Made by a program: the position numbers and the translations under genes
In this document: positions 11,829 through 24,650 of the stretch, in pieces
Layout of the letters: every line of letters begins with the position of its first letter
Position numbering within the stretch: position 1 is the stretch's first letter
The notes under the pieces: generated by a model
The model's database searches: none
What the model saw: only the letters and a program-made list of their open reading frames with translations
Told to the model about the DNA's origin: nothing
Assembly: GCA_015680905.1 (NCBI GenBank)
Contig: CM027381.1
Location: 68,685,501-68,749,500 of the forward strand
Length of the DNA: 64,000 nt
Source of the DNA: Coptis chinensis
Taxonomy: Eukaryota; Streptophyta; Magnoliopsida; Ranunculales; Ranunculaceae
Direction of reading: 5' to 3'

Positions 11829-14800
11829 ATGGCCTTCTTACCTTCTATCTTCTTCTTATTTCTTCTATTTCTCCATGTTTTCGATGCAAATGCACTCGTG
11901 CCTTTTGCATGTGATCCAAGAGATGGTGCACACACCAATAACTTGCCTTTCTGTAGAGTATCATTGCCAATACAAGAAAGAGTTAAGGATTTAATCGGAC
12001 GACTGACATTGCAAGAGAAGATCAGTCTGTTAGTTAATAATGCTGCACCTGTTCCTAGGCTTGGTATTAAAGGTTATGAATGGTGGTCGGAGGCTCTTCA
12101 TGGGGTGTCCAATGTGGGCCCAGGTACTAGATTTGGCCGGAACTTTCTTGGTGCTACTAGCTTCCCTCAAGTCATCACCACTGCTGCTTCCTTCAATGCC
12201 TCTCTCTGGGAGGATATTGGGCGGGTAAGATTTTTCGATCATTTATGCAATTTTATTATTTTTAATATGTCTTTTTGTGGAAATCATGATGAACCAATTA
12301 ACCGCAAACAATAACCAATTACAGAAGCAACGGATATTTTCATTATAATTGTATATATGTCAGTGTATCTCTCACACTCACTATCCAATGGATTTTGTTA
12401 CATATTACTACCATGTGGTGGCTAAGTACTTGCTCATGAAAACAAACTATGATGTACTTTATCATGGCCAACTATTATTGTTGTTATTTATTATTATCAT
12501 CGTTCTTCTTGTTGGGTTATTCAATTTCATTCTATACGAAAGTATTAATATATTTCCTCATCTGCTTATGTATGTACTTAGCTTTGTTGAATTTTGTTTT
12601 GATTGATATACCAAAATTGTTTTTCATTAGCGTTAGGACCACAATTCTTCGAGTATAGTCAGTTGTCACTAATATATTCTCCAAATTAAAATGCGTCCCT
12701 ACTACATAACCACTCATCTTTAGGAAAGTGATTAAATTTCAAATATCCGTTAGTAGATGTAAATCTCTTGTTTATCAAATGGTAGGAAACTGGGAATTGA
12801 AGGTGCATATCTATAAAAATAATTCCAACAATCACATGTGATTTATGACAACTACATATTGGACAAATTATTGGTTGCAATTGATTACAAATGAACATAA
12901 AACAAAATTGATGGTAAGATATCTATTTTCCATCCCTAATTGCCTAATTATCACACTTTTTCTTTTTTCTTTTTAATTTAATTATAGATGAAAATATTTT
13001 CATACGATCATAGGCCATATAATTATGGGACCCATGGAATGACACCAATTAAGTAATTAACCACCTATTATTACGACCAAGTGGAGTATAGACAACTAAT
13101 CACACGGCTCATATTCATTTCCCGGGTACCTCTAGTCCTCTAGATCGATACCTCGCTAATGTTTCCAATGATGGTATATACTTCGAGGGCTCAAAACTAC
13201 ACTAGCTACTTGCCTACTTATTATATAGTGGGAAAAGAGTATATTGAGGAGTTAAAAGTCTGTCTTGCTTTTTCTTCACTGCCAAGCTTTGGATCAAGTA
13301 ATCAACAATAGTTAGACTGAGAGAAAGTACTTTGATCGAAAGAATACTAAATCTGCCCATGCCTGATAGTGGTACAGTGAAGATTGGTCGGCAAGTGATG
13401 GCCATAATCTATGGTGCAGCGCACATTAGCTAGGTTGCTTACTTCGTTTTGGGCTTAGGCGCATGTCGGTGAGGTTTCTGAATTTTTTGCTAAATATACG
13501 ATGAAATGACAATGTCAAAATACAAGCCAATAATAAATTAAACCAAATCATGATCACACAATTAATGGCTCAATAATCAATTTTCATGATTCCTCAAGGC
13601 TGTTTTCTCTTTTAATTTTGTTAGAGATTGCATTAAGATAGGTAACTAACAGTTGCCTATAACTCTCAATGTTTTACAATCAGTCTCGCAGTGAAGTGAT
13701 TGAACTATAAATGCTTTGAAGCATGAATTTGGCTCTCTTGAAGCCAACTGCGCGCTTTATTCGGTTTTGTTGTTCAAGCTAGGAGATGGGCCTGTTTGTG
13801 TGTAAATTTTCTTTTGGGCCTCAACCCAATGTACTTTACAGTTTGGAGATATCCTTTCTCCTCGCTCACCACGCAAGCCCATGGGCTATGTGGATTTTGT
13901 ACAAGCCTACAAAGTGCAAACGGCCCAAAACATTCATTACACTACCTGGGAATACTGTAGAGTGTAGATTGATTTATTTCTATGGGTGCAGGTGGTATCA
14001 GATGAGGCAAGAGCAATGTACAATTTTGGAGATGCTGGCTTGACATTTTGGAGTCCGAATGTGAACATACTAAGAGACCCGAGGTGGGGCCGTGGACAAG
14101 AAACTCCTGGCGAAGATCCAGTTGTAGCTGGTAAGTATGCGGCTAGTTACGTTAGAGGACTACAAGGTTATGATGGGAACCGGTTAAAGGTAGCAGCATG
14201 TTGTAAGCATTATACAGCCTACGACCTTGATAACTGGAATGGGGTCGATCGCTTCCACTTCAATGCTAAGGTAGGAATAGGAAGGTTACTTTTCCTAAGA
14301 TCAAATATTTTAATTTAATGAGTCAAAAATTATGCTTTGGAGCAATGTTCTAAAAAACGTTATGCAATAGTCGGGCAGTGGGAGAGTGGTAGACGACTAG
14401 ACGGTTTTTTTTCTAATATATTTGATAATATATATAGTAATACACTTATATTACAAGAAAGAAATGAAAAAAATCATTTACTATAACTCAAAAAATAAAT
14501 ACAAACAAATATATTTATTATAAAAATGCGTAATAGTTGAAGAATATTGACTTCATATAAAAACATACTCTTTCTTATAGTGCATGACATATAATTTATA
14601 ATGGACTTTAGTCTTTTAAACTCATTCAAACTTTAAACTTATGTGGATCTTTAATCTTCGACATTTAATCATTCAAAAAAAAAAAAAATTGACTGGACCA
14701 CCTAGAGGCCGATTAGTCTACCTAAACCCACCTAATTGGTCCACCGATTTTTAGAACACTATTTTGGAGAGAGCAAAAGCAAACTAACAAAACTTTTCGG

Positions 14801-17091
14801 CCTTCTTGGACTGGCTGGAGGCCCGAGTAAAAAAGTAGTGTATTGCAATTTACAAGCTATAGAATGAACAAAAAAGCTGGATCCGATTATTTAAGGCCAT
14901 TTGGAACATTTGTGTAGGTTAGCAAGCAAGATTTGGCGGATACATTTGATGTTCCTTTCAGGGCATGTGTCCTAGAAGGGAAGGTTGCAAGTGTTATGTG
15001 TTCTTACAATCAAGTCAATGGAATTCCTACTTGTGCTGATCCTAATCTTTTACGTAATACCATCAGAGGCCAATGGAAGCTTAATGGGTGAGTACTATTT
15101 TTCACCAAAAAATGAAATAAAAATACCAACATGATTGATCACAACCATTTGTATTTATTTATTTATTTTTGTTTCTAACCAGCAACGTTAAATTTAAAAA
15201 GAAAAATATAAATTTAACATGTTTGTATTGCTTGACTCACAGGTACATAGTTTCTGATTGTGATTCTGTTGGTGTTTTATATGACAACCAACACTACACC
15301 CGTACACCAGAAGAAGCAGCAGCAGTTTCCATTAAGGCAGGTTAGTAACTGCATTCACAGTGACAAACTTTGGATACGCCATGATATGTGGATAAATAAT
15401 TGGCTTGACATTATACATTTTACTCTGCCTTTATGATTATATCTAGGTCAATAATATTCTGTTTATGTGGTAATTTTGTTGTTACAAGTTACAAGTGCAT
15501 AGTTTTATTATTAAAAATGGTTATAGCTGTGTTTTTAAACTAAATAAACCGTCAATTCCAGGTTTGGATTTGGACTGTGGTCCATTCCTTGCAGTACATA
15601 CGGAGGCAGCCATAAGAAAAGGGTTATTGAACGAAGTGGATGTAAATAATGCATTGGTTAATACAATTACGGTTCAGATGAGACTGGGTATGTTTGATGG
15701 TGATGGGCAGCCCTATGGAAACCTAGGCATAAGGGATGTGTGCACGGCGGCTAACAACCAACTCGCTCTTGAAGCTGCACGCCAAGGGATAGTCTTGATG
15801 AAGAATGGTGGCCCGTCACTGCCACTCTCAATTATACGTCATCGTACAGTAGCGGTCATTGGACCCAACTCCGATGTCACAGTCACCATGATTGGGAATT
15901 ATGCAGGTAATATCTCTCACACAAACAGTTGCACAAATAGTAACCAAAGCCCGGCCCTTTAGATAGCCTATTTATTTTCTGCTTGATTTCCTAGTTTTTC
16001 ACCGCCCAGTTGAGTGACCAGGGCAGTGGATCCACTAGCGACTGGTTTAACTAATGTTTTTTGTTTGGGTGGGCATAGGTGTTGCATGTGGATACACAAC
16101 ACCTCTACAAGGAATAGCAAGATATGTTCAAACCATTCACCAAGCAGGGTGCATCGATGTCGCGTGCTTGGATAATCGTCTATTTGGTGCAGCAGAGAAT
16201 GCTGCACGCCAAGCCGATGCAACCGTTCTAGTCATGGGACTGGACCAATCTATCGAGGCAGAATTCAAAGATAGGGTAGGGATTCTTCTCCCAGGCCACC
16301 AACAAGAGCTTGTTTCTAGGGTAGCCATGGCTTCAAGAGGTCCTACAATACTGGTGCTAATGAGTGGGGGCCCAATTGATGTGTCATTTGCTAAGAATGA
16401 TCCACGCATTGCTGGAATCATATGGGCTGGTTACCCAGGCCAATCTGGTGGTACAGCTATTGCTGATGTCCTATTTGGAACAACTAATCCAGGAGGCAAA
16501 CTTCCAATGACATGGTACCCACAAGACTACTTGGCTAAAGTGCCCATGACAATTATGGGCATGAGAGCAGATCCAGCAAGAGGGTACCCAGGCAGAACTT
16601 ACAGATTTTACAAAGGTCCAGTTGTCTACCCATTTGGACATGGAATGAGTTACGGCAATTTTGTCCATACCATTGCTCAAGCACCAAAAATTATGGCAGT
16701 ACCACTTCATGGTCTACGTACTGGAAACTCCACTTTCTCGAGTGCGGCAGTGAGAGTCACACGCGCTAAGTGCAACAGACTCTCTGTCGGAGTACATGTC
16801 AACGTAAAGAACGTTGGTTCTAAGGATGGATCCCAGACACTATTAATTTTTTCGAAACCTCCGGCCGGACAGTGGTCACCTCATAAACAGCTAGTAGCAT
16901 TTGAGAAAGTTCATGTACCAGCAAGGTCCCAGCAAACGGTTAAGATTGGGATACATGTGTGCAAGCACCTTAGTGTTGTGGACAAGAATGGCATTAGGAG
17001 AATTCCAATGGGTGAACATAGACTCCATATTGGGGATCTCAGGCATTCAGTCTCTCTTCATGCATCAGCTCTTGGGGAGATCAAAGTATAA
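11829..17091 (+). CDS. BXL1-like: Beta-D-xylosidase / alpha-L-arabinofuranosidase, GH family 3 (BXL1-like)
   Basis: Six exons join in frame: 11829-12224, 13992-14270, 14918-15087, 15243-15340, 15562-15906 and 16079-17091. All introns are GT-AG. The product is 766 residues, against about 770 for Arabidopsis BXL1. Residues 1-22 form a hydrophobic signal peptide, so the enzyme should be secreted to the cell wall, where the family trims xylan and arabinan side chains. The GH3 N-terminal domain shows [24 protein letters not shown] (163-175), KHYTAYD and the nucleophile motif VSDCDSV (Asp about 287). The C-terminal half carries [23 protein letters not shown], the [10 protein letters not shown] block and a fibronectin-III-like tail. 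No stop or frameshift interrupts it. Intron 2 holds a hAT MITE. Choice between xylosidase and arabinofuranosidase activity cannot be made from sequence. Confidence 0.94.
14343..14761. mobile_element. hAT-type MITE in intron 2 of the beta-xylosidase gene
   Basis: The ends are CAATGTTCTAAAAAACG on the left and TAGTGTTCTAAAAATCG on the right in reverse complement. They are flanked by CTTTGGAG (14335-14342) and TTTTGGAG (14762-14769), seven of eight matching. A GACTAGACGG / CCGATTAGTC pair sits just inside the ends. The 419-bp element is AT-rich and non-coding and leaves both splice sites of the intron intact. Confidence 0.75.
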
Positions 17092-17540
17092 TTAATTGCT
17101 TATAGGATGACCAGAATGCCCATCTTCCTTTTCGTTTATGTCATGTCTGTCCTAGCACAGTCCCTGATATTAGCCTTTGCCCTTTGGGGCCCTCGAAGAG
17201 GACCACAAGTTCAAGAGTGCAAAGGCAAGGGTCTGGCTACAAGAAAAGGCTAGGGAACGGGCCTATATATTTTTTTCTTAATCCATAGTGGTTAAGTTGA
17301 TTGTGTATAGTGTGATACATTAATTGTGTATAGTTGGAATAAGAATAACAGATTATCAACCATCGGACAAGAATAATTAAGTTGGTTGGCGCCATGGTTT
17401 ATGGTTATGGTAATTGAAAATATTTAAATTAAAATCTGTCGTATTTGTAAGTTATGATCCTATTTGTAAGTTACGTTCCTAAATGTTTAGGAGTAGCATT
17501 ATTGCAATTGTTAATGTTTGGTAGGGATTAAATCCCTATA

Positions 17541-17546
17541 AATAAA
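17541..17546 (+). other. Candidate polyadenylation signal, beta-xylosidase gene
   Basis: AATAAA lies about 450 bp downstream of the stop codon in AT-rich DNA (CTATAAATAAAGG). Plant signals are loose, so the true 3' end could be nearer. Confidence 0.35.
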
Positions 17547-17861
17547 GGTTTACATTGTCTGTTTGACTGTTTCTTCATAATTGAAATTGTTTTCCTACTT
17601 TTCGATGTATAATTCCACTCATATTGACCTTGTATTTATTGGGCTGTGCGGCTGTGCCTGTGTGGCTGTGTGCATTGAGGGTCCAATCATGTAGTTTTTA
17701 TAAAAAAAAGTACTGCTTAAAAAAAAAAAAAAAAAAAAAACATGTAGTTAGAAATGAAGGTAGAAATAAGTTGGAATAATATATGAAGATTAGCTCGACA
17801 CATAATCAAGCATTCACTTTTTATGTGAAAGCAATTTAGGTCCATGAGTTCATCATACAAC

Positions 17862-18060
17862 CATAGTTCGGAATTTCGAAATTTTCGGAATTCCAACAAA
17901 TCCAAAATTCGAAATTCATTAAAGTTCGACCCCTATCACATTTGGAATTTCAGATAATTTCAAAATTTCAGATATTTCAACTCTTTATTCGAAATTCCGT
18001 TTTTTTAAAACCGAAATTCCGGGTGGAATTCCGAAGTTTCGCTCGGAATCACGAACTATG
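17862..18060. mobile_element. 199-bp hAT-type MITE, copy 1
   Basis: A perfect 8-bp duplication CATACAAC (17854-17861 and 18061-18068) flanks the element. The ends are CATAGTTCGGAATTTCG and, from the right in reverse complement, CATAGTTCGTGATTCCG. The interior consists almost entirely of GGAATTTC/GAAATTCC variants. A second copy of nearly the same length is at 43105-43302. Confidence 0.88.
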
Positions 18061-18789
18061 CATACAACAGAAGAAAACGACCCGCTGTTGAGGGTTCTCA
18101 ATACCTTCTCCATATGACAAATATATTTAAACCAAAGCCTACTAAATCACATGTAACAGGAAACGATTGGAGTTAACTTATATTGAAAAAAACGCAAAAA
18201 GGTGATTCTGTTGCTGAAAATAGATTGCTTTCACACTGTACTGAAAATTAGCTTGTGAAGTGAAATATAATAGTTTAGAGCATTTTAGGAGTGATACTTT
18301 TCTAGCATCAAACACTAAATTTTTAACAATTGAGTGTTGTTTCATCTTTAGGAGAGTCACATGTTGATGAAAACATTAAAAAAATACCAAACCAAACACC
18401 AAATCGGCCAAAATTTGGTTCCAGTTTTAGTGTTGTATCAAATCTCTCACGCAGTTTTGGAAAAACCGTGCGATTTTTCTAACACCGTATGGGCTTGGAC
18501 TGCTAAGTGGGCTTATATGACACGGTTTTGCCAACACCGCGTACGTTTTTTCTAAAAATTAGGAACTATGCAAATGAAGAAATTAAGAATTGTGAAATTG
18601 AAGAAATTAGGAATTGTACAATTGTATCTAAAAATGATAAAAAATGATTATGATTATGTATCCAAAATAATAAAAATGATCCAAAACCTATGATTATGAT
18701 TATGTATATAAAACGATAAAAATGATCCAAAGTCTATGATTATGATCCAATATCCAAAATGATCCAAAACCTATCATATTACGTAAAAT

Positions 18790-19008
18790 TTATTTAGCTC
18801 TCTTCTTACGCCCTTTACCACTCGATGTCTCTCCTCTATCTATTTGGATGTTCCAAAGCTGCTCCTCTAAATTCCTAACCTGAGAATCAAGATTTTCTTT
18901 GTCTGCACGAAAGTTAACTACCTCGGCCTGAAGTTCCTCATATCCCTGATGTTGTTGCGTCACCTGCTGAATATCCTCATACGCTTTTTGAGTCTCATCA
19001 TACGCATG
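18790..19008 (-). pseudogene. 3' part of the PMD gene, separated by the CACTA insertion
   Basis: This is the minus-strand continuation of the PMD gene at 35003-37075. Immediately after the CACTA end the frame reads AYDETQKAYEDIQQVTQQH and goes on through a Gln/Glu-rich, probably coiled-coil stretch (LQAEVVNF, LDSQVRNLEEQLW) to a basic tail (GKGRKKRAK) and a TAA at 18790-18792. It joins in frame to QTYQQFQR at 35003-35030 once the CACTA and one copy of the 3-bp duplication are taken out. PMD transposon proteins often end in such low-complexity or coiled-coil tails. It could be mistaken for a stand-alone short gene, but its start lies inside CACTA sequence. Confidence 0.75.
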
Positions 19009-19039
19009 CACTACACCATTTGGGTGAATTTGCAACAAT

Positions 19040-19195
19040 TGGGTTTTTTCATTAGTAACACTTATACAGCCGTTAGGAAATTAGTCACATATATTATCCG
19101 TTGGCAATGCAATCAACCGTTGCTTAAATAGTTGAATTATTTTGTAACATTTTTTTAGATATTTAGCAACGTTTACTCATCCGTTAGAAACTAAG
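19040..19195. repeat. Left subterminal repeats of the CACTA element
   Basis: Several degenerate copies of GCCGTTAGGAAAT, TCCGTTGGCAA, AACCGTTGCT and CATCCGTTAGAAAC occur. They correspond to the denser array at the right end. In the En/Spm family such repeats bind the element's regulatory protein. Confidence 0.65.
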
Positions 19196-20818
19196 AAAAA
19201 AAAAACAAGAAAAAGAATATTACATCGGAAAAAAAAAAGAAGATAAACTGAAGCGGGAGTATTTCACTTCTGGCGCTCATCGAAAAAAAACAATAGAAGA
19301 AAAAGGGAACGTCTTCTTCACTAAAGCTTCGACGAGTGGTGCTGCCACTGCTGCCGTGAACGTCTTCTTCACTCGGTGAGTTGCTCTATCCTCGTCTTCC
19401 TTCTCGTTCGTCTTCTCTTCTTCCTCGCTCCTACAAATTATTTAAGGTTTTGGTTTTGTATGTCTAGGGTTTCGAGATTTTCATTTTTTCGATCTACTGA
19501 AGAAAAGATTCTCATTAACCGAGGTGAGTAGTTGATGTTTAGGGTTTTTATTATTTGCTGAACATATTTAATTTGATGTTTAGGATTTTCATTTTCATTT
19601 GTTGATTGTTGTTTATTATGTTGATTTTCAATGGATCAGTACAAGATTGTTTTTAATATGTAAAAGAGTGGATTTTGATGGTTCTAATTTAGATATCAAG
19701 TTTAGCTAAAGAATGATTTATGAGTTTTCTAATTAACAAGTTTATCTCTATTTCTAATGGTTCTAATTCAGATATCAATCAAACTGAGAGCTTTATGATT
19801 TCTCTGCTCATAAAGTATTGATTACCTTTTTTGGCTGTTATTTTATGATTTTTTAATAGTTTGGTTTGAACCAATGGTTTACTTTTAATCTCTTCTACAA
19901 TGAGTAGCTGTATAAATTAAACTTGACCTAACTGTGTTTGTAAGCTAACGCTACCAAAGCACCAAGCCCTAGTTCTATGTTCAACATTTCAACTATTATA
20001 TATATAGCAATGATAAACAATACATACCGCTCCGATATGATGCTTAGTTGGAGATGAGCCACCAGTTTCCTCAAGCCCAAGCCAAGCTATCGGATCAATC
20101 TCCAAATACCTAAAAACCAATAAATCCTAAAACTCAGATATTTCGATATCAACAAAATTTGTGTGTGTGTGAAAGAGAGAGGACCTAAAAACGGGGCGAA
20201 GCAAGCCAGAAGATTCATGAACCCAAAGCTGAGGATCTTCTGAAACTGAGAGAAGAAACAAAATTGAAACCAAACATATAAAAAATTCCACTTTGGCAAA
20301 TAAAAAATTTGTTTTTTAATTAAAGGATCAATTTTTTTTTGTTTTCGTTAATGTAATGATCAAACTCTCACCTTTAAAAGCTCCTCCTTTGTTTTTGTTT
20401 CTCTTGAGAGATTTACTTTATTTCTTTTTGTTATTATTATATATACCTTCGTTGGTTGTTTCATACGTGTTCCAACTTAACGTCCCGGTCTTCCCATCGT
20501 GTAAAAAAGGATTGCGTTTGTAGGATTTATCGACAAATACCACGAAAAGAAACGCGAATTGAACTGGGAACCATTTAGTAAAATGATAGCCAAAGACTTA
20601 CAAACGCAATCTTATTTTTTTTTTGTATAGCGTTTTTACATAAGCGCTATTTAAACAAAAAGCTATCTATGTGCATTTTTCTAGTAGTGATGGTAGTTGA
20701 TAGTACATATGAGTGTTTAAGTGTTACCAGACGTTTGCATATAATCGGAAGATTGGAACTTATTTGCTTATTTTGTCTTAAATTCCTTAACTATATATAA
20801 ACATGTTTTATTGTAGAA
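19196..20818 (+). other. CACTA 5' region, no coding sequence recognised
   Basis: A CT-rich stretch at 19300-19440, with CTTCGACGAG and a plausible donor CGGTGAGT at about 19374, may be the 5' leader of the transposase. A second, foreign CACTA terminus ends at 20689. No conserved protein motif was seen. Confidence 0.45.
20500..20689. mobile_element. Terminus of a second, different CACTA element
   Basis: Read in reverse complement from 20689 the sequence is CACTACTAGAAAAATGCAC, a classic CACTA end distinct from the CACTACACCAT ends of the host element. Subterminal words GCGTTTGTA, CAAACGC and AAGCGCTATTT are arranged in both orientations (20510-20660). I could not find a matching left end, so only this terminus is supported. 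Confidence 0.5.
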
Positions 20819-23800
20819 TGAGTGAGCAAATTCAGAAAAGTTTGGATGGATGAAAAAACAAGAGGTCCATACTTTATGAAGACGGGGTTAGGGATTTTGT
20901 TTCATTTGCCAAAACAAAGTTGGTGGTCCGCTTGTCCTTGCCCATGTAAAAACCGTAGGAATAGGTTCCGACTAGAATATGATGTGGTCGAAGATCATTT
21001 GAACCTAAACGGTATAGATCTTTCATACCGTGTATGGGTTTTACATGGTGAAAGACGCTTGCAAACTTCGATGGAGCATCCGGTGGTGGGAAACATGGAA
21101 GAAATAAACACCGAGGAAGAAGGGCTTGGAATAGGGAACTTTGTTGATGCTTATATGGGCCATGGTATTGAAATAGGAGGTAATGAACCACCGCTTTGTT
21201 CCCCTCGAACCAGACTTGGGTAAGAGGTATCTTGACTACAAAAAAAAAGCAAAAGAAAAATTGTATCCTTCTTGTGAGGGACCCGAGACAACACTTTCAG
21301 CAATTGTTGAACTTCACAATTTGAAGAAACAGTTTGGGTGGTCTGGGAATAGTGTGACAGCATTGTTGTCCATGTTGAGGAGATGGTTACCCAAAGAGAA
21401 CACATTGCCAGTGAAATATCCTATAATGAAGCAAATGTTGAAAGACCTAGGGATGAAAGCCAAGTGCATTCATGTGTGCGAAAATAATTGTATGCTATAC
21501 TGGAAACTTGACGAAAATTTGGAGGAATGTCGTCATTGTAAAAAACCTAGATATAAAGTCATAGCGGGCAAAGGAGGGAAGGTTTCAAAAGAGCCTAACA
21601 AAGTGTTGAGACACTTTCCTCTCATTCCGAGACTCAAGAGGTTGTATACAATACCATGGATAGCACGTGACATGACTTGGCATGCTAGATCAAAATCTTC
21701 ATGGGATTATATGAGGCATCCAGCTGATTCTGGCCAATGGAAAGTATGTAAAGAGAAGTATGAAGAATTTGCGCAGGAGGAGGGCGCAATGTTTGGCTTG
21801 CTATTGCAACGGATGGATTTAATCCACGGGAGTTCATCCATCGTTACGCTTGTTGGCTGTTATCATCACGGTGCCTTATAATCTCCCACCATCCTTGTGT
21901 ATGAAAGCAGAATTCCAAATGTTGTCTCTGTTAATTCCTGGGCCGAAGGCACCGAGTCAAGACATTGATGTTTTTCTCGAGCCACTGTATGAAGAGTTGA
22001 AGCAGTTGTGGGATCATGGAGTGCCCGCTTATGACATGTATAAAAAGGAATATTTCACGTTGAGAGCTATGTTGATGTGGGGGATTCACGACTTCCCGGC
22101 TTTTGGGAACTTATCCGGTTGTGTAACCCATGGATATAAAGCTTGTCCAAGGTGTGGTGACAATACTCCATCTCTTCATCTACCTATTAGCAAGAAAATT
22201 GTTTACACAAACTATAGGCAGTTTCTTAGTAGTGATCACCCTTTTAGAGATGGGAAGTACTTGGGGCTCAAGACAAAGAAGATAGTCTACCTCCGTAACC
22301 ACTAAGAGGGGAAGAACTTCTAAAACATCTAGATCGTGATCGACTTTGTAACTTGGAAAGATAGCGAGGGCAAAGCGAAAAAGAGCCGAGGTAAATGTTG
22401 ATGATAATGATGATGGTGGTGAACTTCATCGGGGCATGGTATAAGAAGTCAATCTTTTTGGTATGGAGTAATGGATAGACCATGAAGTCCGCCATGTTGT
22501 TGATGTGATGCATACCGAAAGAATGTTGCGAACATTTACTAAACACGATCCTTTTTGCTTGAGTAAAACAAAAGATCTTTGAATGCACGAGAGGATATGA
22601 GGCTTCTTGGCATACACAAGGCGGGATGCAAATTGATTCAAACACGGGAAAACAGTTAAGCCACATGCTTCTTTTGTTTTGGATAAGAATGAGAAAATGG
22701 ATTTCTTAAAACTTTGAAAGTACTTAAAGCTCCCTTCGTGTTTTTTCTAACTTGAAAGCAACATTGTTAGTCTCAATCCACCGGTTTGCTAACAATGAAG
22801 TCGCATGACTATCATGTCATCATGGAGTACTTATTGCCCTGCTTTTACTTCAACATGCCTTCCTCAAAACATCGGGACTTACGGAAAGCTATTCACCGAT
22901 AAGCTTATTCTTTAATTTATTGTGTTCAAGGTCTTGATCGAAAAAGACATTCAAGAAGCCAAGTTGATGGTTGTTGAGGCATTGTGTGTGTTAGAGAAAC
23001 ACTTTCCGCCATCCTTTTTGATATAAGCATCCACCTTGTAGTGCATTTGGCAGATGAGGCTTTGCGTTGTGGACCTACCCAAGATCGGTGGATGTATCCG
23101 TTCGAACGGTAATTCACTTTTATTTCAATTGTTTGACTTCATTTGACGTGTTTTTGAACTTAAAATTTACATATGTAAGTTTGGAATATTTGATTCCAAT
23201 AGGTCGATGAAAGAGTGTAAAGATATTCCTAGCAACAAACGATATGTTGAAGGTTCTATTGCGAATCCTATCTTGTTGTTTGAATCATTAGGTATGCCAT
23301 GGAGTACATGTCTAATCCACGAGCCGGTAATCACAAATATAGTCAAGAAGTCTTTTTAGATGAAAATGGTGAGTACAATGATGAAGGGCCTATCCTAGAT
23401 GGTAAGGATGTGTTATTATCCCCTCATCAATTTGTACAGATATCGCCGATGGGCCAAGCTTCGACTTTGAAGTCAAGAGCGCGGATACATTCTACACAGT
23501 CTAAATTCTTTAATCCTTCACTATGTAGGCCCGGAACATGTTTTGTTATTATGTAGATAGTTCTATTAAAGCATGAATGAATAAAATGCAAACAGTATTG
23601 TGAGTCATTGCAATCCGGTTCACGTGCTAAAGGAAAAGGGATTGCAAAACAGAGGTAGAGATACGCATACAAATTTCATTGACCGGGTTATATAAGAAGG
23701 TATTAATTCTTACAAAAACAATATAATTTAAAAATACTAAGATAGTTCTCTTTACTAGTCATGTTTTAAATTGTTTTCTTGTGTATTGTTATAGTTGTTG

Positions 23801-24385
23801 GAGGACGATGCCACGAATTCTATGTTGTGGCAGTTAGTCAAAGGGCCAACTAAAGCTAAGACATACAAGAAGTACCGCGTCAATGGTTTTGTCTTCTCTC
23901 CCAAGTCTCATGATGATACTGTTACCACCCAAGATAGTGGTGTTTTCATGAGGGCTGTTACTTCTTTTACTGCAAGTAGGAAAGACAAGAATCCCATTGA
24001 TGCGACAACGATGTGGTATGGGGTCATTAAACAGATAATCGAGGTAGACTATACCGACTTTCAAGAGGTGGTCTTTTATTGTGATTGGGTGAGGGTGGAA
24101 GACAAGACTAATGGCTGTAAAATCTGTCCAGACTCAAGCTTGGTGATGGTCAACCTCAACAAACTGAAAAGTTCAAGTAACTTTTGGATGAGCCAAACCA
24201 TTCTTGCTAGAGAGGCATATCAAGTGTTTTATTCACAAGATTTGAAACATCCTGATTGGTCAGTGGTTATACATTCTCCAAAGCGGTTGACTTGTCGAGT
24301 GGATGAGCTAGATGTACCAACTGACTTCCAATCTACTCTTGAAGACCAGCCCAATTTGAGACCCTTGCTAGAAAGACGACGTTAA
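20819..24385 (+). pseudogene. CACTA transposase, Tnp2-like, with DUF4218 and DUF4216 regions (broken)
   Basis: Domains appear in the usual order. 20835-21060 is a transposase-associated domain (RGPEYY-type and CPCKNCRNRF-like blocks in shifted frames). 21183-22305 is Tnp2, with CMLYWKLDENLEECRHCKKP, KVLRHFPLIPRLKRLY, MRHPADSGQWK, YNLPPSLCMK and LLIPGPKAPSQDIDVFLEPL. About 22930-23115 is a DUF4218-like stretch (LCVLEKHFPPSF, MYPFER). 23299-23450 is a C-terminal linker (NHKYSQEVFLDENG). 23795-24385 is a DUF4216-like domain (VFYCDWV, PFVLASQ-type region). Frameshifts near 20900, 21200 and 21860, and heavy decay from 22305 to 22910, break it into at least five frames. Family members normally encode more than 1000 residues, so this copy cannot be functional. 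Confidence 0.88.
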
Positions 24386-24650
24386 TTAATTGTCTAATAT
24401 GTTAATATAACTTTTTGCTATCGATGTATCCATTTGTGTTTAGTTTTATATTGGGTGAGTCATGATTTTGTCTTTGCAAGTTTGATGATTGTACACCGAA
24501 ATTTATTTGATGGTTGTGCCTCAAAGTTGAATGTGATTTATTTTACGCTTTGAAGTGTAGTGATTTCACTTAAAGATTAACATATCAAGCATTAATATAT
24601 ATGCATCCATTATAATTGTCACTATTTGCGGGATATTTTAATGGAATCAA

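Noticed and set aside
13121..13150. Restriction-site-rich string (CCCGGGTACC then TCTAGT..CTAGATCGAT) in beta-xylosidase intron 1, resembling a cloning polylinker
   Set aside because: It does not continue into any vector sequence and is embedded in ordinary AT-rich intron. The resemblance is chance.
16137..16710. Minus-strand frames of 79-94 codons opposite beta-xylosidase exon 6
   Set aside because: Shadows of a strongly conserved plus-strand coding exon.
18790..19038. Stand-alone minus-strand gene of 82 codons
   Set aside because: Its first codons lie inside the CACTA terminal repeat; it is the tail of the PMD gene.
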